Positions 1 through 7,059 of a stretch of 24,631 bases of DNA are shown here, in pieces. The translations under genes were made by a program, and so were the position numbers. The notes beneath the pieces are model-generated. The model worked only from the letters and a program-made list of their open reading frames with translations. It did not search any database and was not told the DNA's origin. Numbering within the stretch: position 1 is the stretch's first letter; every line of letters starts with the position of its first letter. This DNA is from JBDTVS01 sp040007095 (GTDB lineage Bacteria > Acidobacteriota > Vicinamibacteria > Vicinamibacterales > CAVVIG01): positions 1-24,631 of the forward strand of contig JBDTVS010000148.1 of NCBI GenBank assembly GCA_040007095.1, written 5' to 3'.

Positions 1-14
1 GGGATGCCCCGCCC

Positions 15-50
15 GGAAGACGTCCTAAAGCGTCGGACGCAGGACACTAG
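15..50 (-). repeat. Short dispersed repeat, left-edge copy
   Basis: This 36-bp stretch is an imperfect inverted copy of 24558-24595 at the other end of the window. Both share the core CGCAGGACACTAG, the CTAAA block and the GGAAG end, with about four substitutions and a 2-bp length difference. Read on the minus strand it lies just downstream of the copper lipoprotein gene, as the right copy lies at the end of the receiver-like ORF. It could be the end of an insertion element or a REP-like unit. The family is not identified. Confidence 0.5.
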
Positions 51-85
51 GCTCCGCCGGAGATGAGTCGCCCCAGGGCCTGCGG

Positions 86-826
86 CTAATGCGATTCGTA
101 CTCGATGTCCAACGCCGAGTCCTTGCCGCCTTCGACGCGAACCTGCATCGTCTTGATGCCGAATCGCTCGTGCCAGGTCTGAAGGCCGTAGGTCCCTTCT
201 GGCACGTCGTGAAGTGTGAAGCTGCCATCTGTGTCGGTGACGGCGAAAAAGGGATGGTCGACGACGCCGACAAACGCCACCATCCAGGTGTGCACGTCGC
301 ACTTCAGCTGCAGCATGCCCGGGTCGCGCGGGCGGAAGTCGTTCACCAGCCCGGCGATCGGCTGCGCGATGTTGAACCTGTCGCGGGCGGTCGAGACGCT
401 GTGGACGTTGTGCAGCCCGTCGTCGCTGTTGCTGACCTTGAGCGTCTGCCCCAGGCGCAGGCCGACCACACGCGGACGATACACGCACGCGCGCTGATCG
501 ATCCTCACCGGATCGGCGGGCACGGCCGTCTCGGGGAACGTGCCGACCAGCTCGACAAACGCGTTGGCCAGGCCGCCGTCGGCCGCAGCGATCACTGCCT
601 CGTACCGAATCGGCTGGCCGGCGCTGGCCCTGGTGCACATCGGGTCGGCGTTCATGCGGATCGTGGGGTTGACGGGCACCGGGCCGTTGAGGCGGACGTG
701 TCCCCGCAAAGAGCCCCGCGCCACCGTTGCAGCCGGCGCGGCGTCGCTGCGCGCCGGCGCCTTCCGGCAACCGACCGTGGCAATCCCGAGCGCGACGAGG
801 CCGATCAACAGGCAAGTCTTCATCAC
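86..826 (-). CDS. Cupredoxin-like copper lipoprotein
   Basis: Predicted envelope lipoprotein of about 245 residues. The N-terminus is a hydrophobic signal ending in the lipobox VGC (Cys20). The body combines a carboxypeptidase-regulatory-like beta-sandwich with a cupredoxin-type segment: the GLHNVHS motif (His139, His142) and the KCDVHTWM motif (Cys176, His179, Met182), spaced like type 1 copper ligands. A carboxypeptidase-regulatory-like repeat near the C-terminus (GSFTLHDVPEGTY) supports extracytoplasmic location. Numbering starts at GTG 826; an ATG directly after it, at 823, is an equally good or better start. Such proteins are common in Acidobacteriota and often sit near cytochromes. Here it diverges from a PQQ-like protein and a cytochrome c, which fits an electron-transfer role, but copper binding is inferred from motif spacing only. 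Confidence 0.8.
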   Translation of the reverse strand: MMKTCLLIGLVALGIATVGCRKAPARSDAAPAATVARGSLRGHVRLNGPVPVNPTIRMNADPMCTRASAGQPIRYEAVIAAADGGLANAFVELVGTFPETAVPADPVRIDQRACVYRPRVVGLRLGQTLKVSNSDDGLHNVHSVSTARDRFNIAQPIAGLVNDFRPRDPGMLQLKCDVHTWMVAFVGVVDHPFFAVTDTDGSFTLHDVPEGTYGLQTWHERFGIKTMQVRVEGGKDSALDIEYESH

Positions 827-911
827 CAGTCACCATAGCAATTCGTGCGTCACCGTGTCACCGCGGGACGAGGCGGGGATGTCTCCGCGGGCCAGCCCGG
901 TTCGACCGTAG

Positions 912-1109
912 CAGCCCGTGGTAAAAGTCCGTCTGCATTCGGCGAACGCTGCATCCCGCTTCCCACCCCAACGCGGGTGCCGCGTTGGGGACCCCGGGCC
1001 TCGCGGCGTTGCTCACCGCTCAAATACTCCCGGTATTCTCGCGTTTCGCGCCTGGCGATCCGGGCGCATCGTCCGCCTCGGTGCGACGACGGACTTTCAC
1101 CACGGGCTG
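912..1109 (+). mobile_element. 198-bp MITE-like element, copy 1
   Basis: Non-coding element bounded by 22-bp terminal inverted repeats (912-933 and 1088-1109, one mismatch; core GCCCGTGGTRAAAGTCCGTC, R = A or G). A second copy lies inverted at 14197-14394, has exactly the same length and differs at three positions. Inside is a perfect 11-bp stem with a 3-base loop (966-976 pairing with 980-990) and a smaller AATAC/GTATT stem. A TA dinucleotide lies one base outside each end (909-910 and 1111-1112), compatible with TA-targeted insertion. It encodes no transposase, so movement would need an enzyme in trans. It sits between the divergent copper lipoprotein and the beta-propeller gene. Confidence 0.8.
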
Positions 1110-1268
1110 ATAGGCGTCGTCGGCAAAGTCCTTGAGATCGACCGCTGATTCATCGATATTCTGGTGAGTGGGTGGAACTCACGATATGACGAATCCGTCG
1201 ACTACTCATGCGGCGCGGGACCGTTTCCGCGGGCGACCTCTGCGGCTTGGCGACGAGCGGATCAAAAT

Positions 1269-3149
1269 ATGACAAGCGATCAGACTAAAGGCGTGTCGCT
1301 TCGGCAACCACTCCGGCTCTGGCCCGGCGTCCTCGCCGCGGTGCTGCTGTTGCTGCTCAGGTTCATCGTTCCAATGGCGGTGCCGGGGTCCGGGGGCACC
1401 GCGATCCTTTCTGGGCTCGTCGGCGGATTGGCAATCACCGTGTGGTGGCTGTTTTTCAGTCGCATGCCCTGGTCCGATCGGGTCGGCGCGATCGTCGTGA
1501 TGGTCGCCGCGGTGCTCGCGACGTCGCGCGTCGTCCACGTGTCGATTGCGAGCGGCATGATGGGAATGATGCTCCCCATCGTCTCGTTTCCTGTATTGAG
1601 CCTGACGCTGGTCGCGTCGGCGGCGGCCAGCCGTCGCCTCTCCGATGGACCCCGGCGCGCGGCAATGGCCGCTGCCATCCTGCTCGCGAGCGGTGCGTTT
1701 ACACTGCTCAGGACCGGCGGCATCACCGGCGACGGCGTCTCAGATCTTCACTGGCGGTGGACCACGACTCCAGAGGAACGGCTGCTCGCCCAGTCTGGCG
1801 CCACACTGTCGACACCGTCGTCGACCCGGTCGTCCACTCCGGCGACGGCCCCCTCTGCCAATCAGCTTCCGGACCAGGATCGCCGCGACGTGCCGGCTGC
1901 AACACCAGCGGACACGCCCGAACGACGACTCGTCGCCCCGGCGGGCGTCGAACTCGGGTCGATCCCGACCGCTCCGCCAGCCACCGTGACGGCAGCCGAC
2001 TGGCCCGGCTTCCGCGGACCAGAGCGCGACGACGTCGTTCGCGGCGTGCGAATCAAGACCGATTGGGCCGCATCGCCGCCGATCGAGCTGTGGCGCCGGC
2101 CGATCGGCCCGGGCTGGTCGTCGTTTGCGGTTCTCGGCGATCTTCTCTACACGCAGGAGCAGCGCGGCGACGACGAGATCGTCACCAGCTACAACCTGAC
2201 GACCGGTAAACCGGTCTGGATGCACCGGGATGCGACCCGGTTCTGGGAATCGAATGGCGGTGCCGGTCCGCGCGCGACACCGACGATCAGCAACGGTCGC
2301 CTCTACACATTTGGTGCGACCGGCATCCTGAACGCGCTCGACGCTGGCAACGGCGCCGTCATCTGGTCGCGCAACGCGGCGTCCGATACGGGTTCCAAGA
2401 TTCCGGACTGGGGCTTCGCGAGTTCGCCCCTGGTGGTCGGCGACGAAGTCGTCGTCCACACCGGCGTGCTCATTGCCTACGACCGCGCCACCGGTAACCG
2501 GCGCTGGGTCGGCCCGGCTCGCGACGGCGGATACAGTTCGCCACACCTGTTGAAGATCGACGGCGTTGCGCAGATCCTTCAGGTGAGCGGAGCCGGCGCC
2601 ACGAGCGTCGCGCCGACCGATGGCGCGCTGCTCTGGGAGCACTCCTGGCCGGGCACCCCGATCGTGCAGCCCGCCCAGGTCGCGGAAGGTGCGCTCCTGA
2701 TCAGCACTGCCGACGCGATGGGCGCCAGTGGCACGCGCCTCATCGCGGTCGCGCACGGACCAGGCGGATGGGCCGTGGAAGAGCGCTGGACGTCGAACGG
2801 ACTGAAGCCCTACTTCAACGACTTCGTCGTACACAAGGGCCACGCCTATGGCTTCGACGGCAGCATCCTCGCGTCCATCGGCCTCGAGGATGGCAAGCGC
2901 AAATGGAAGGGCGGACGCTACGGCAACGGCCAACTCGTCCTGTTGACCGACCAGGACCTACTGATGGTCCTGTCGGAAGACGGTGAGCTGGCGCTGGTCA
3001 AGGCGACGCCTGACCAGTTCACCGAGCTCGCCCGGTTTCCGGCACTCGAAGGTAAGACCTGGAACCACCCGGTGCTGGTGGGCGACGTACTGCTGGTTCG
3101 CAATGGCGAGGAGATGGCCGCGTTCCGCCTGTCCCTCGCGGATCGCTGA
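1269..3149 (+). CDS. Membrane-anchored PQQ-like beta-propeller protein
   Basis: Protein of 626 residues. About five hydrophobic segments (roughly 18-38, 43-63, 71-90, 95-119 and 130-148) are followed by a Ser/Thr/Pro-rich linker (about 175-240). From DWPGFRGPERDD (about 244) the protein is a PQQ-like beta-propeller, with repeated blades such as GDLLYTQEQ, TGKPVWMH, GNGAVIWSR and DGALLWEH. These blade repeats mark the PQQ/BamB-like repeat family. I do not see a complete set of quinoprotein dehydrogenase residues, so enzymatic activity is uncertain and a scaffold or binding role is possible. The reading frame is open upstream to 1164, but the ATG at 1269 begins a normal membrane-protein N-terminus and is preferred. 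The cytochrome c gene follows after 63 bp and may act with it. Confidence 0.85.
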   Translation: MTSDQTKGVSLRQPLRLWPGVLAAVLLLLLRFIVPMAVPGSGGTAILSGLVGGLAITVWWLFFSRMPWSDRVGAIVVMVAAVLATSRVVHVSIASGMMGMMLPIVSFPVLSLTLVASAAASRRLSDGPRRAAMAAAILLASGAFTLLRTGGITGDGVSDLHWRWTTTPEERLLAQSGATLSTPSSTRSSTPATAPSANQLPDQDRRDVPAATPADTPERRLVAPAGVELGSIPTAPPATVTAADWPGFRGPERDDVVRGVRIKTDWAASPPIELWRRPIGPGWSSFAVLGDLLYTQEQRGDDEIVTSYNLTTGKPVWMHRDATRFWESNGGAGPRATPTISNGRLYTFGATGILNALDAGNGAVIWSRNAASDTGSKIPDWGFASSPLVVGDEVVVHTGVLIAYDRATGNRRWVGPARDGGYSSPHLLKIDGVAQILQVSGAGATSVAPTDGALLWEHSWPGTPIVQPAQVAEGALLISTADAMGASGTRLIAVAHGPGGWAVEERWTSNGLKPYFNDFVVHKGHAYGFDGSILASIGLEDGKRKWKGGRYGNGQLVLLTDQDLLMVLSEDGELALVKATPDQFTELARFPALEGKTWNHPVLVGDVLLVRNGEEMAAFRLSLADR

Positions 3150-3200
3150 CGTGAGTTCCCATATCGCGAAACGTCGGTTGCGCCCGCAAGGCTCCTCGCC

Positions 3201-3206
3201 TAATCT
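3201..3206 (+). promoter_or_regulatory. Possible -10 box for the cytochrome gene
   Basis: TAATCT ends 6 bases before the ATG at 3213 and there is no Shine-Dalgarno sequence. If functional, transcription would begin at or next to the start codon and give a leaderless mRNA. No convincing -35 box is seen. Confidence 0.25.
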
Positions 3207-3212
3207 ACGCCC

Positions 3213-3743
3213 ATGCACAGGACGGCGCTGACTCTATCCCTCATGCTGGCGATGTACGGGCTGTCGTTGATGGCCCAAACGCCGTCGACGAATGCGGCTC
3301 AGGAGGTGAAGGCCGACTTGAACCAACTGATGCGCGGCGTTCTCTATCCCGCCGCCAACGTGGTGTTCTTCGCGCAAGCCGAAAATCCTGCAGACGTGAA
3401 ACTCAACACAGGCCAGGACCCTTCGATGGCGACCGACCCTCTCACGAGTACCTTTGGGGGTTGGCAGGCGGTCGAGAACGCGGCACTGGCGCTCGCAGAG
3501 TCCACGAACCTGTTGTTGATCCCAGGGCGAGTCTGCGCCAACGGCGTGCCCGTTCCGATGACGGACCCGGCCTGGTCGACGTTCGTACAACAGGTTCGCG
3601 ACGCCAGCATGAAGGCCTACAAGGCCGCCCAAGCCAAAGATCAGGACAAGATCATCGAGCTCTCCGAGACGCTGAGCGCTTCGTGCGCCGGCTGCCACCG
3701 CAAGTGGCGCGACCGCAAGACGCCCGCCAACCACTGTAAGTAG
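3213..3743 (+). CDS. Class II cytochrome c (c'-like), secreted
   Basis: Protein of 176 residues with a signal peptide (about 1-22, ending near SLMAQ). The C-terminal heme motif is CAGCH (Cys158, Cys161, His162), which is where class II cytochromes carry it. Met40, in the NQLMRGVLYPAANVVFF helix, is a candidate sixth heme ligand or heme-pocket residue. The helical body fits the four-helix cytochrome c' fold. It is expected in the periplasm as a one-electron carrier. It lies 63 bp downstream of the PQQ-like beta-propeller gene on the same strand, so the two may be co-transcribed and share an electron path. The partner reaction cannot be told from sequence. Confidence 0.9.
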   Translation: MHRTALTLSLMLAMYGLSLMAQTPSTNAAQEVKADLNQLMRGVLYPAANVVFFAQAENPADVKLNTGQDPSMATDPLTSTFGGWQAVENAALALAESTNLLLIPGRVCANGVPVPMTDPAWSTFVQQVRDASMKAYKAAQAKDQDKIIELSETLSASCAGCHRKWRDRKTPANHCK

Positions 3744-4022
3744 GACAGCGAGTGCGCCGAGCCAAACCCCTGAGACTTTCTCGGCGATCTCGGTGGCCTC
3801 GATGGTTGACGTTGAAGCTCAGACACTGCTGACAGGGGTAATTGACGGACGCCTCGGGTCTCGCCAATACGGCGCTGGCCGATTCTGTTCAGTCGGCGCC
3901 GCGTGAGGCCATTAGAGCGCCATCGGGGTTGAGGAACAAGACGGCGATGCGGGGGGGCGCGTCCGGGCGCTGCAAGAAACGTCAAGCGCCGCCGCTGTTA
4001 CTTCGCCTATCATTTCGCGTCG
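3744..4022. other. Intergenic region with decayed 9-bp periodic repeat
   Basis: No gene is supported here. Read on the minus strand, 3775-3805 holds three imperfect 9-base units (ATCGAGGCC, ACCGAGATC, GCCGAGAAA). This resembles the ACCGAG-type low-complexity repeats known from intergenic regions of several soil phyla. The remainder shows no recognisable structure. Confidence 0.35.
4008..4013 (+). promoter_or_regulatory. Possible -10 box for the AraC-type gene
   Basis: TATCAT ends 9 bases before the ATG at 4023 and no Shine-Dalgarno sequence lies between. This suggests a very short or absent leader. No clear -35 box is visible. Confidence 0.25.
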
Positions 4023-4922
4023 ATGGAAAGCCGCGCGTTTCTTTGCCTGCTGCGCGACATCGGTCGCCGCCTGGACGACAACCTTTCGTTGGAGGCGCTC
4101 GCCACACGCGCCGGATGGTCGCGATTTCATCTGCACCGCACCTTCCGCCGTCTTGCCGCTGAAACTCCGAAGGAGTATACGCAGCGCCTGCGGTTGACCC
4201 GCGCCGCCGCCAGGCTTGTCGCCAGCAACGCGTCTGTCCTGGAGATCGCGATTGACGCCGGCTTCGCCAGCCACGAAGTGTTCACTCGCGCATTTCGCCG
4301 GCAATTTGGCCGTACTCCAACGCACCATCGGCTGATGGCGTTCGAGGGCGTGTCGGACGCCGATCGAACACGTCATCTGGCGTTGACCGACTCGATCACG
4401 CCGTGCGTACACCTGTTTCACTTTCCAGTGCTGGACTCACCTGGGAGACATCCGATGCCCGTGATCTCGATCGCCCGCGAAGAGCGTGCCGCCCAGCCCA
4501 TTCTCTCGATTCGCCGCCGGATTGCGAGGGCCGAGTTGCAGACCACGCTGGCCGAATGTTTCGGCACTCTGTACGGCCACGCTCAGAAGGCGGGGCTTGC
4601 GCTCGCCGGGTTCCCGTTAGCCCGCTACGTCTCGACGGGCCCCGGACTCTGGACGGTCGAGCCTGCGATACCGCTCGTGACTCCGGCGCCCGGCGAGGGC
4701 GAGATGCAAGCCGGCTTCCTGCCGGGTGGGCCGGTCGCTCTCGGCATCCACGGCGGACCCTATGATCAGCTTGCTGAAACCAACGCTGCCATCGAGCGGT
4801 GGATCGAAGCGAACGGTTTTCGGGTCAATGGGGCGCCTTGGGAATGGTACGTGACCGACCCGGCTGAGCATCCCGATCCTACCGACTGGCGGACCGAAGT
4901 CTATTGGCCGCTTGCGGAATGA
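4023..4922 (+). CDS. AraC-type regulator with GyrI-like effector domain
   Basis: Transcription factor of 299 residues. Residues about 1-105 form the double helix-turn-helix of the AraC/XylS family: LEALATRAGWSRFHLHRTF is the first and VLEIAIDAGFASHEVFTRAF the second, closed by the conserved FGRTPTHHR end. Residues about 140-299 match the GyrI-like/bacterial effector-binding fold, with the typical GPYDQLAETNAAIERWIEANG helix and a C-terminal DWRTEVYWPL strand. The DNA-binding part is N-terminal and the ligand domain C-terminal, as in Rob-type regulators. Such proteins usually bind small hydrophobic ligands and control efflux or stress genes. No target gene is obvious next to it. The next gene is convergent. 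Confidence 0.9.
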   Translation: MESRAFLCLLRDIGRRLDDNLSLEALATRAGWSRFHLHRTFRRLAAETPKEYTQRLRLTRAAARLVASNASVLEIAIDAGFASHEVFTRAFRRQFGRTPTHHRLMAFEGVSDADRTRHLALTDSITPCVHLFHFPVLDSPGRHPMPVISIAREERAAQPILSIRRRIARAELQTTLAECFGTLYGHAQKAGLALAGFPLARYVSTGPGLWTVEPAIPLVTPAPGEGEMQAGFLPGGPVALGIHGGPYDQLAETNAAIERWIEANGFRVNGAPWEWYVTDPAEHPDPTDWRTEVYWPLAE

Positions 4923-5010
4923 GGTGCGCGTCAACTCGTGATGATGTGCGTACTTTCGCGGCAATCGGGAACTCACGTCGTCGACTGCGTCCACATGGAA
5001 AAGGTTGTGG

Positions 5011-5904
5011 TCAGGGGACGATGACACTGGTGCGGCGTACGGTGTCGTCGCCCTGCATCAACTCGGGCGCGTAGTTGTTTTCCTGGCAGACGTACTCGAA
5101 GAGGTCCGTTCCCGCCTCCCATTGCTTGGTGTAGCCGCTTTTCCAAGGCGCGGTGTACGCACCCGGATCGTCGATGGTCACTTCGTAGTTCAAGGTGTTG
5201 AAGTCGACCCGCGTGACCCGTTCGAGCATGTGGAGCTGATCGGTGTGCGGCATCCCGTAGCGATCCATCCAGGCGCCTTCGTTGAAGCCGACGGTGTCGA
5301 TCGCCAGCGTGTCGCCCTCCCACCAGCCGATCGAATGGCCGAAGGGGCTCGGCTCCGCGTTCCTCGGATGCGTCCGTCCGTCCATGTAGATCACGCGGAA
5401 GCTGTGCGACCCGCCCGTCATGAACAGGAAGATTCGATCGCTGCCGGGCACGTTCAAGAGTTCCACGCCGTAGGCCGTCCCGAACGATCGCGGACCGGGC
5501 GACGGCTTGCAGCGGGTATAGGGCTCGTCGGCGAGGAACCTGGCGTTGCGCAGCGCGACCAGTGCCCGCGCCCATGGTTGCAGCGGCACATCCTTGATGT
5601 GGATCCGGCCGGGGCGCAGCCGCCGGCCGAGCTGCGCCTCGTAGTTGTTCGGATCCGTGACCAGTGGTTCCCCGCCTTCCCACTTCCCGGTGTCGCCGGC
5701 AGGCGCGCCGAGATTGATCGTGCCGTCCGGCCATCGTGGTGCTGGCCGTGCCGGTGGACGAGCGCGACGGGATTCGTCCTGCGCGGTCGCGATCGTCGCG
5801 AACAGGAACACGAGGACGGCGCTCATCTGAATTCGCGGAGATCGGAAGTGAGAGAACATGACGCACCATAGCACGCCGCCCTGATCGAGTCTGCCTTGCT
5901 TCAT
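5011..5904 (-). CDS. Secreted protein of unknown function
   Basis: Protein of 297 residues from the ATG at 5904, which has AGGA 5 bases upstream. Later ATGs at 5859 and 5826 would shorten the n-region before the hydrophobic stretch SAVLVFLFATIATAQ, a signal peptide cut near residue 42. The mature part is rich in Trp, Gly and Asp. It contains WPDGTINLG, VPLQPWARAL, SHSFRVIYMDGR, SIGWWEGDTLAIDTVGFNE and MPHTDQLHMLERV, the pattern of a widespread uncharacterised family of soil Acidobacteriota and Proteobacteria that often occurs in many copies. The function is unknown; a periplasmic beta-rich binding protein or enzyme is possible. The gene is convergent with the AraC-type gene. Confidence 0.8.
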   Translation of the reverse strand: MKQGRLDQGGVLWCVMFSHFRSPRIQMSAVLVFLFATIATAQDESRRARPPARPAPRWPDGTINLGAPAGDTGKWEGGEPLVTDPNNYEAQLGRRLRPGRIHIKDVPLQPWARALVALRNARFLADEPYTRCKPSPGPRSFGTAYGVELLNVPGSDRIFLFMTGGSHSFRVIYMDGRTHPRNAEPSPFGHSIGWWEGDTLAIDTVGFNEGAWMDRYGMPHTDQLHMLERVTRVDFNTLNYEVTIDDPGAYTAPWKSGYTKQWEAGTDLFEYVCQENNYAPELMQGDDTVRRTSVIVP

Positions 5905-6020
5905 TCGTTTCCTGCCTTCGGCGATTCGAGAAATTCACGCACTCGGAACGGTGTGGCTGCGGGATACGGTTGTCGGTTTTCAGCAGGAAGGGACGATGGA
6001 GATTCACATGTGTAATGGTT

Positions 6021-6037
6021 TTCCAATATTATTGGAA
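6021..6037 (+). promoter_or_regulatory. 17-bp palindrome, putative toxin-antitoxin operator
   Basis: TTCCAATATTATTGGAA has perfect 8-base arms around one central base, in a stretch far more AT-rich than its surroundings. It ends 13 bases before the antitoxin ATG and overlaps the spacer of a candidate promoter whose -10 box is TACAAT (6039-6044). Toxin-antitoxin operons are commonly repressed by the antitoxin at such a site, so autoregulation is the likely role. Confidence 0.55.
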
Positions 6038-6038
6038 A

Positions 6039-6044
6039 TACAAT
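6039..6044 (+). promoter_or_regulatory. Possible -10 box of the toxin-antitoxin operon
   Basis: TACAAT lies 6 bases before the antitoxin ATG at 6051, directly beside the palindrome. There is no Shine-Dalgarno sequence between the palindrome and the ATG, so a leaderless transcript is possible. No strong -35 box is seen. Confidence 0.35.
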
Positions 6045-6050
6045 ATCTTC

Positions 6051-6533
6051 ATGGGCAAAGTCACTGCAGGGATCCGGGTTGCTGACGAAGTGTGGATTGC
6101 CACAGCCTTGTTGCACCGTGAGCATCCGCGTGCGGCGGATTTCAGCTTGAAGGAAATTGAGGCGCGGCTGGCCCGTGAAGGATTGACGGATGAGAAACGG
6201 CCCGGAGTGTACCCTCATCTGTCGGTCCATTGCGTCGCGAATCGCGCACCCGTTGGGGGACGCTGTCGGATGCTCTTTGAGACCGCACCGTCACGTCGGC
6301 GCCTATTTCGTCCAGGTGATCAATTCCATCCCAAGCGGGAGACAGGAAAGATGGTACCGGATCGCGCAGAGATTCCGCCCCAGTACCATCATTTGCTCGA
6401 CTGGTACGCACGTGACTGGGCGCCGGCATCGTCACGCGATCCTCTGCTGGAGCTTGCCGCACGATACCGCGACTTGTGGAAAGCCGTTGATCCGGATGAG
6501 TACGTCAGTCAGCTTCGCGAGGGATTCGAATGA
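6051..6533 (+). CDS. Putative antitoxin partner of the PIN toxin
   Basis: Protein of 160 residues whose TGA stop overlaps the ATG of the PIN-domain gene (ATGA, 6530-6533), so translation is probably coupled. Residues about 12-80 look like a winged helix: helices around ADEVWIATALLHREH and SLKEIEARLAREG, then GVYPHLSVHCVANR and a strand RCRMLFET. Next comes RRRLFRPGDQFHP. The C-terminal segment (about 130-160, PLLELAARYRDLWKAVDPDE) is amphipathic and may wrap the toxin. It is not one of the classical AbrB, RHH or Phd/YefM antitoxins I can name. The antitoxin role is inferred from gene order, overlap and the upstream palindrome. The frame is open from 5970, but translation from there would read through the palindrome, so ATG 6051 is preferred. 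Confidence 0.7.
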   Translation: MGKVTAGIRVADEVWIATALLHREHPRAADFSLKEIEARLAREGLTDEKRPGVYPHLSVHCVANRAPVGGRCRMLFETAPSRRRLFRPGDQFHPKRETGKMVPDRAEIPPQYHHLLDWYARDWAPASSRDPLLELAARYRDLWKAVDPDEYVSQLREGFE

Positions 6534-6946
6534 CGCGGGTGTTTTGGGATACCAACGTGTTCGTCTACCTGTTTGAAGGGGGAGAATTTGCGTCCCGCGT
6601 CAAGGAGCTGCGCTCAAGGATGATCGCCCGTGGCGATCAATTGGTCACCTCCGCGCTGACGTTGGGTGAGCTACTGGTCAAGCCCCTCGAGAGGGGAGAG
6701 GCGGCGGCTCAGGATCACGAGAAGACACTGCGACAAATCGCGACGATTCTCCCGTTCGATGCATCCTGCTCCAAGCGCTATGCCGTGATTCGCGCCGATC
6801 GCACGATCAAGGCGCCTGACGCGATTCAGCTCGCGTGCGCTGCCGCGGCAGGCACGGACTTGTTCATCACCAACGATGATCGTCTCTCACGGAAACACGT
6901 ACCGGACGTGAAGTTCATCACCTCGCTCCAGCGGGCATATCTCTAA
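6530..6946 (+). CDS. PIN-domain toxin (VapC-like ribonuclease)
   Basis: Protein of 138 residues, the usual size for VapC-type toxins. The PIN acidic residues are in place: Asp7 in VFWDTNV, Glu47 in TLGELLV, Asp97 in KAPDAIQLA and Asp116/Asp117 in FITNDDRLS. These coordinate metal ions for RNA cleavage in this superfamily. The start overlaps the stop of the upstream putative antitoxin, as in many toxin-antitoxin operons. The target RNA cannot be predicted. All catalytic positions are intact, so the toxin is probably active when free of its partner. Confidence 0.88.
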   Translation: MTRVFWDTNVFVYLFEGGEFASRVKELRSRMIARGDQLVTSALTLGELLVKPLERGEAAAQDHEKTLRQIATILPFDASCSKRYAVIRADRTIKAPDAIQLACAAAAGTDLFITNDDRLSRKHVPDVKFITSLQRAYL

Positions 6947-7059
6947 GAGCATCGGCAATCCGGCGACGTGCATTCCGCCGCCAAAGCGCTGAAGAAGCAG
7001 GCGCGATCGCAACGACTTCCCGGTGACGACCGGCGCGCACGTGCGCTGGCCAGCTTGTT

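Noticed and set aside
918..1148. Small ORF within MITE copy 1, with a matching peptide in copy 2
   Set aside because: The peptide is shared only because the DNA element is duplicated. The element's termini and hairpins explain the conservation better than coding.
1740..2933. Minus-strand ORF of 397 codons opposite the beta-propeller gene
   Set aside because: Shadow of the propeller gene. The plus strand carries the repeated blade motifs.
7035..7046. 12-bp palindrome GCGCACGTGCGC near the NTF2-like gene stop
   Set aside because: Self-complementary GC-rich 12-mers are expected by chance at this base composition, and it lies at no promoter.
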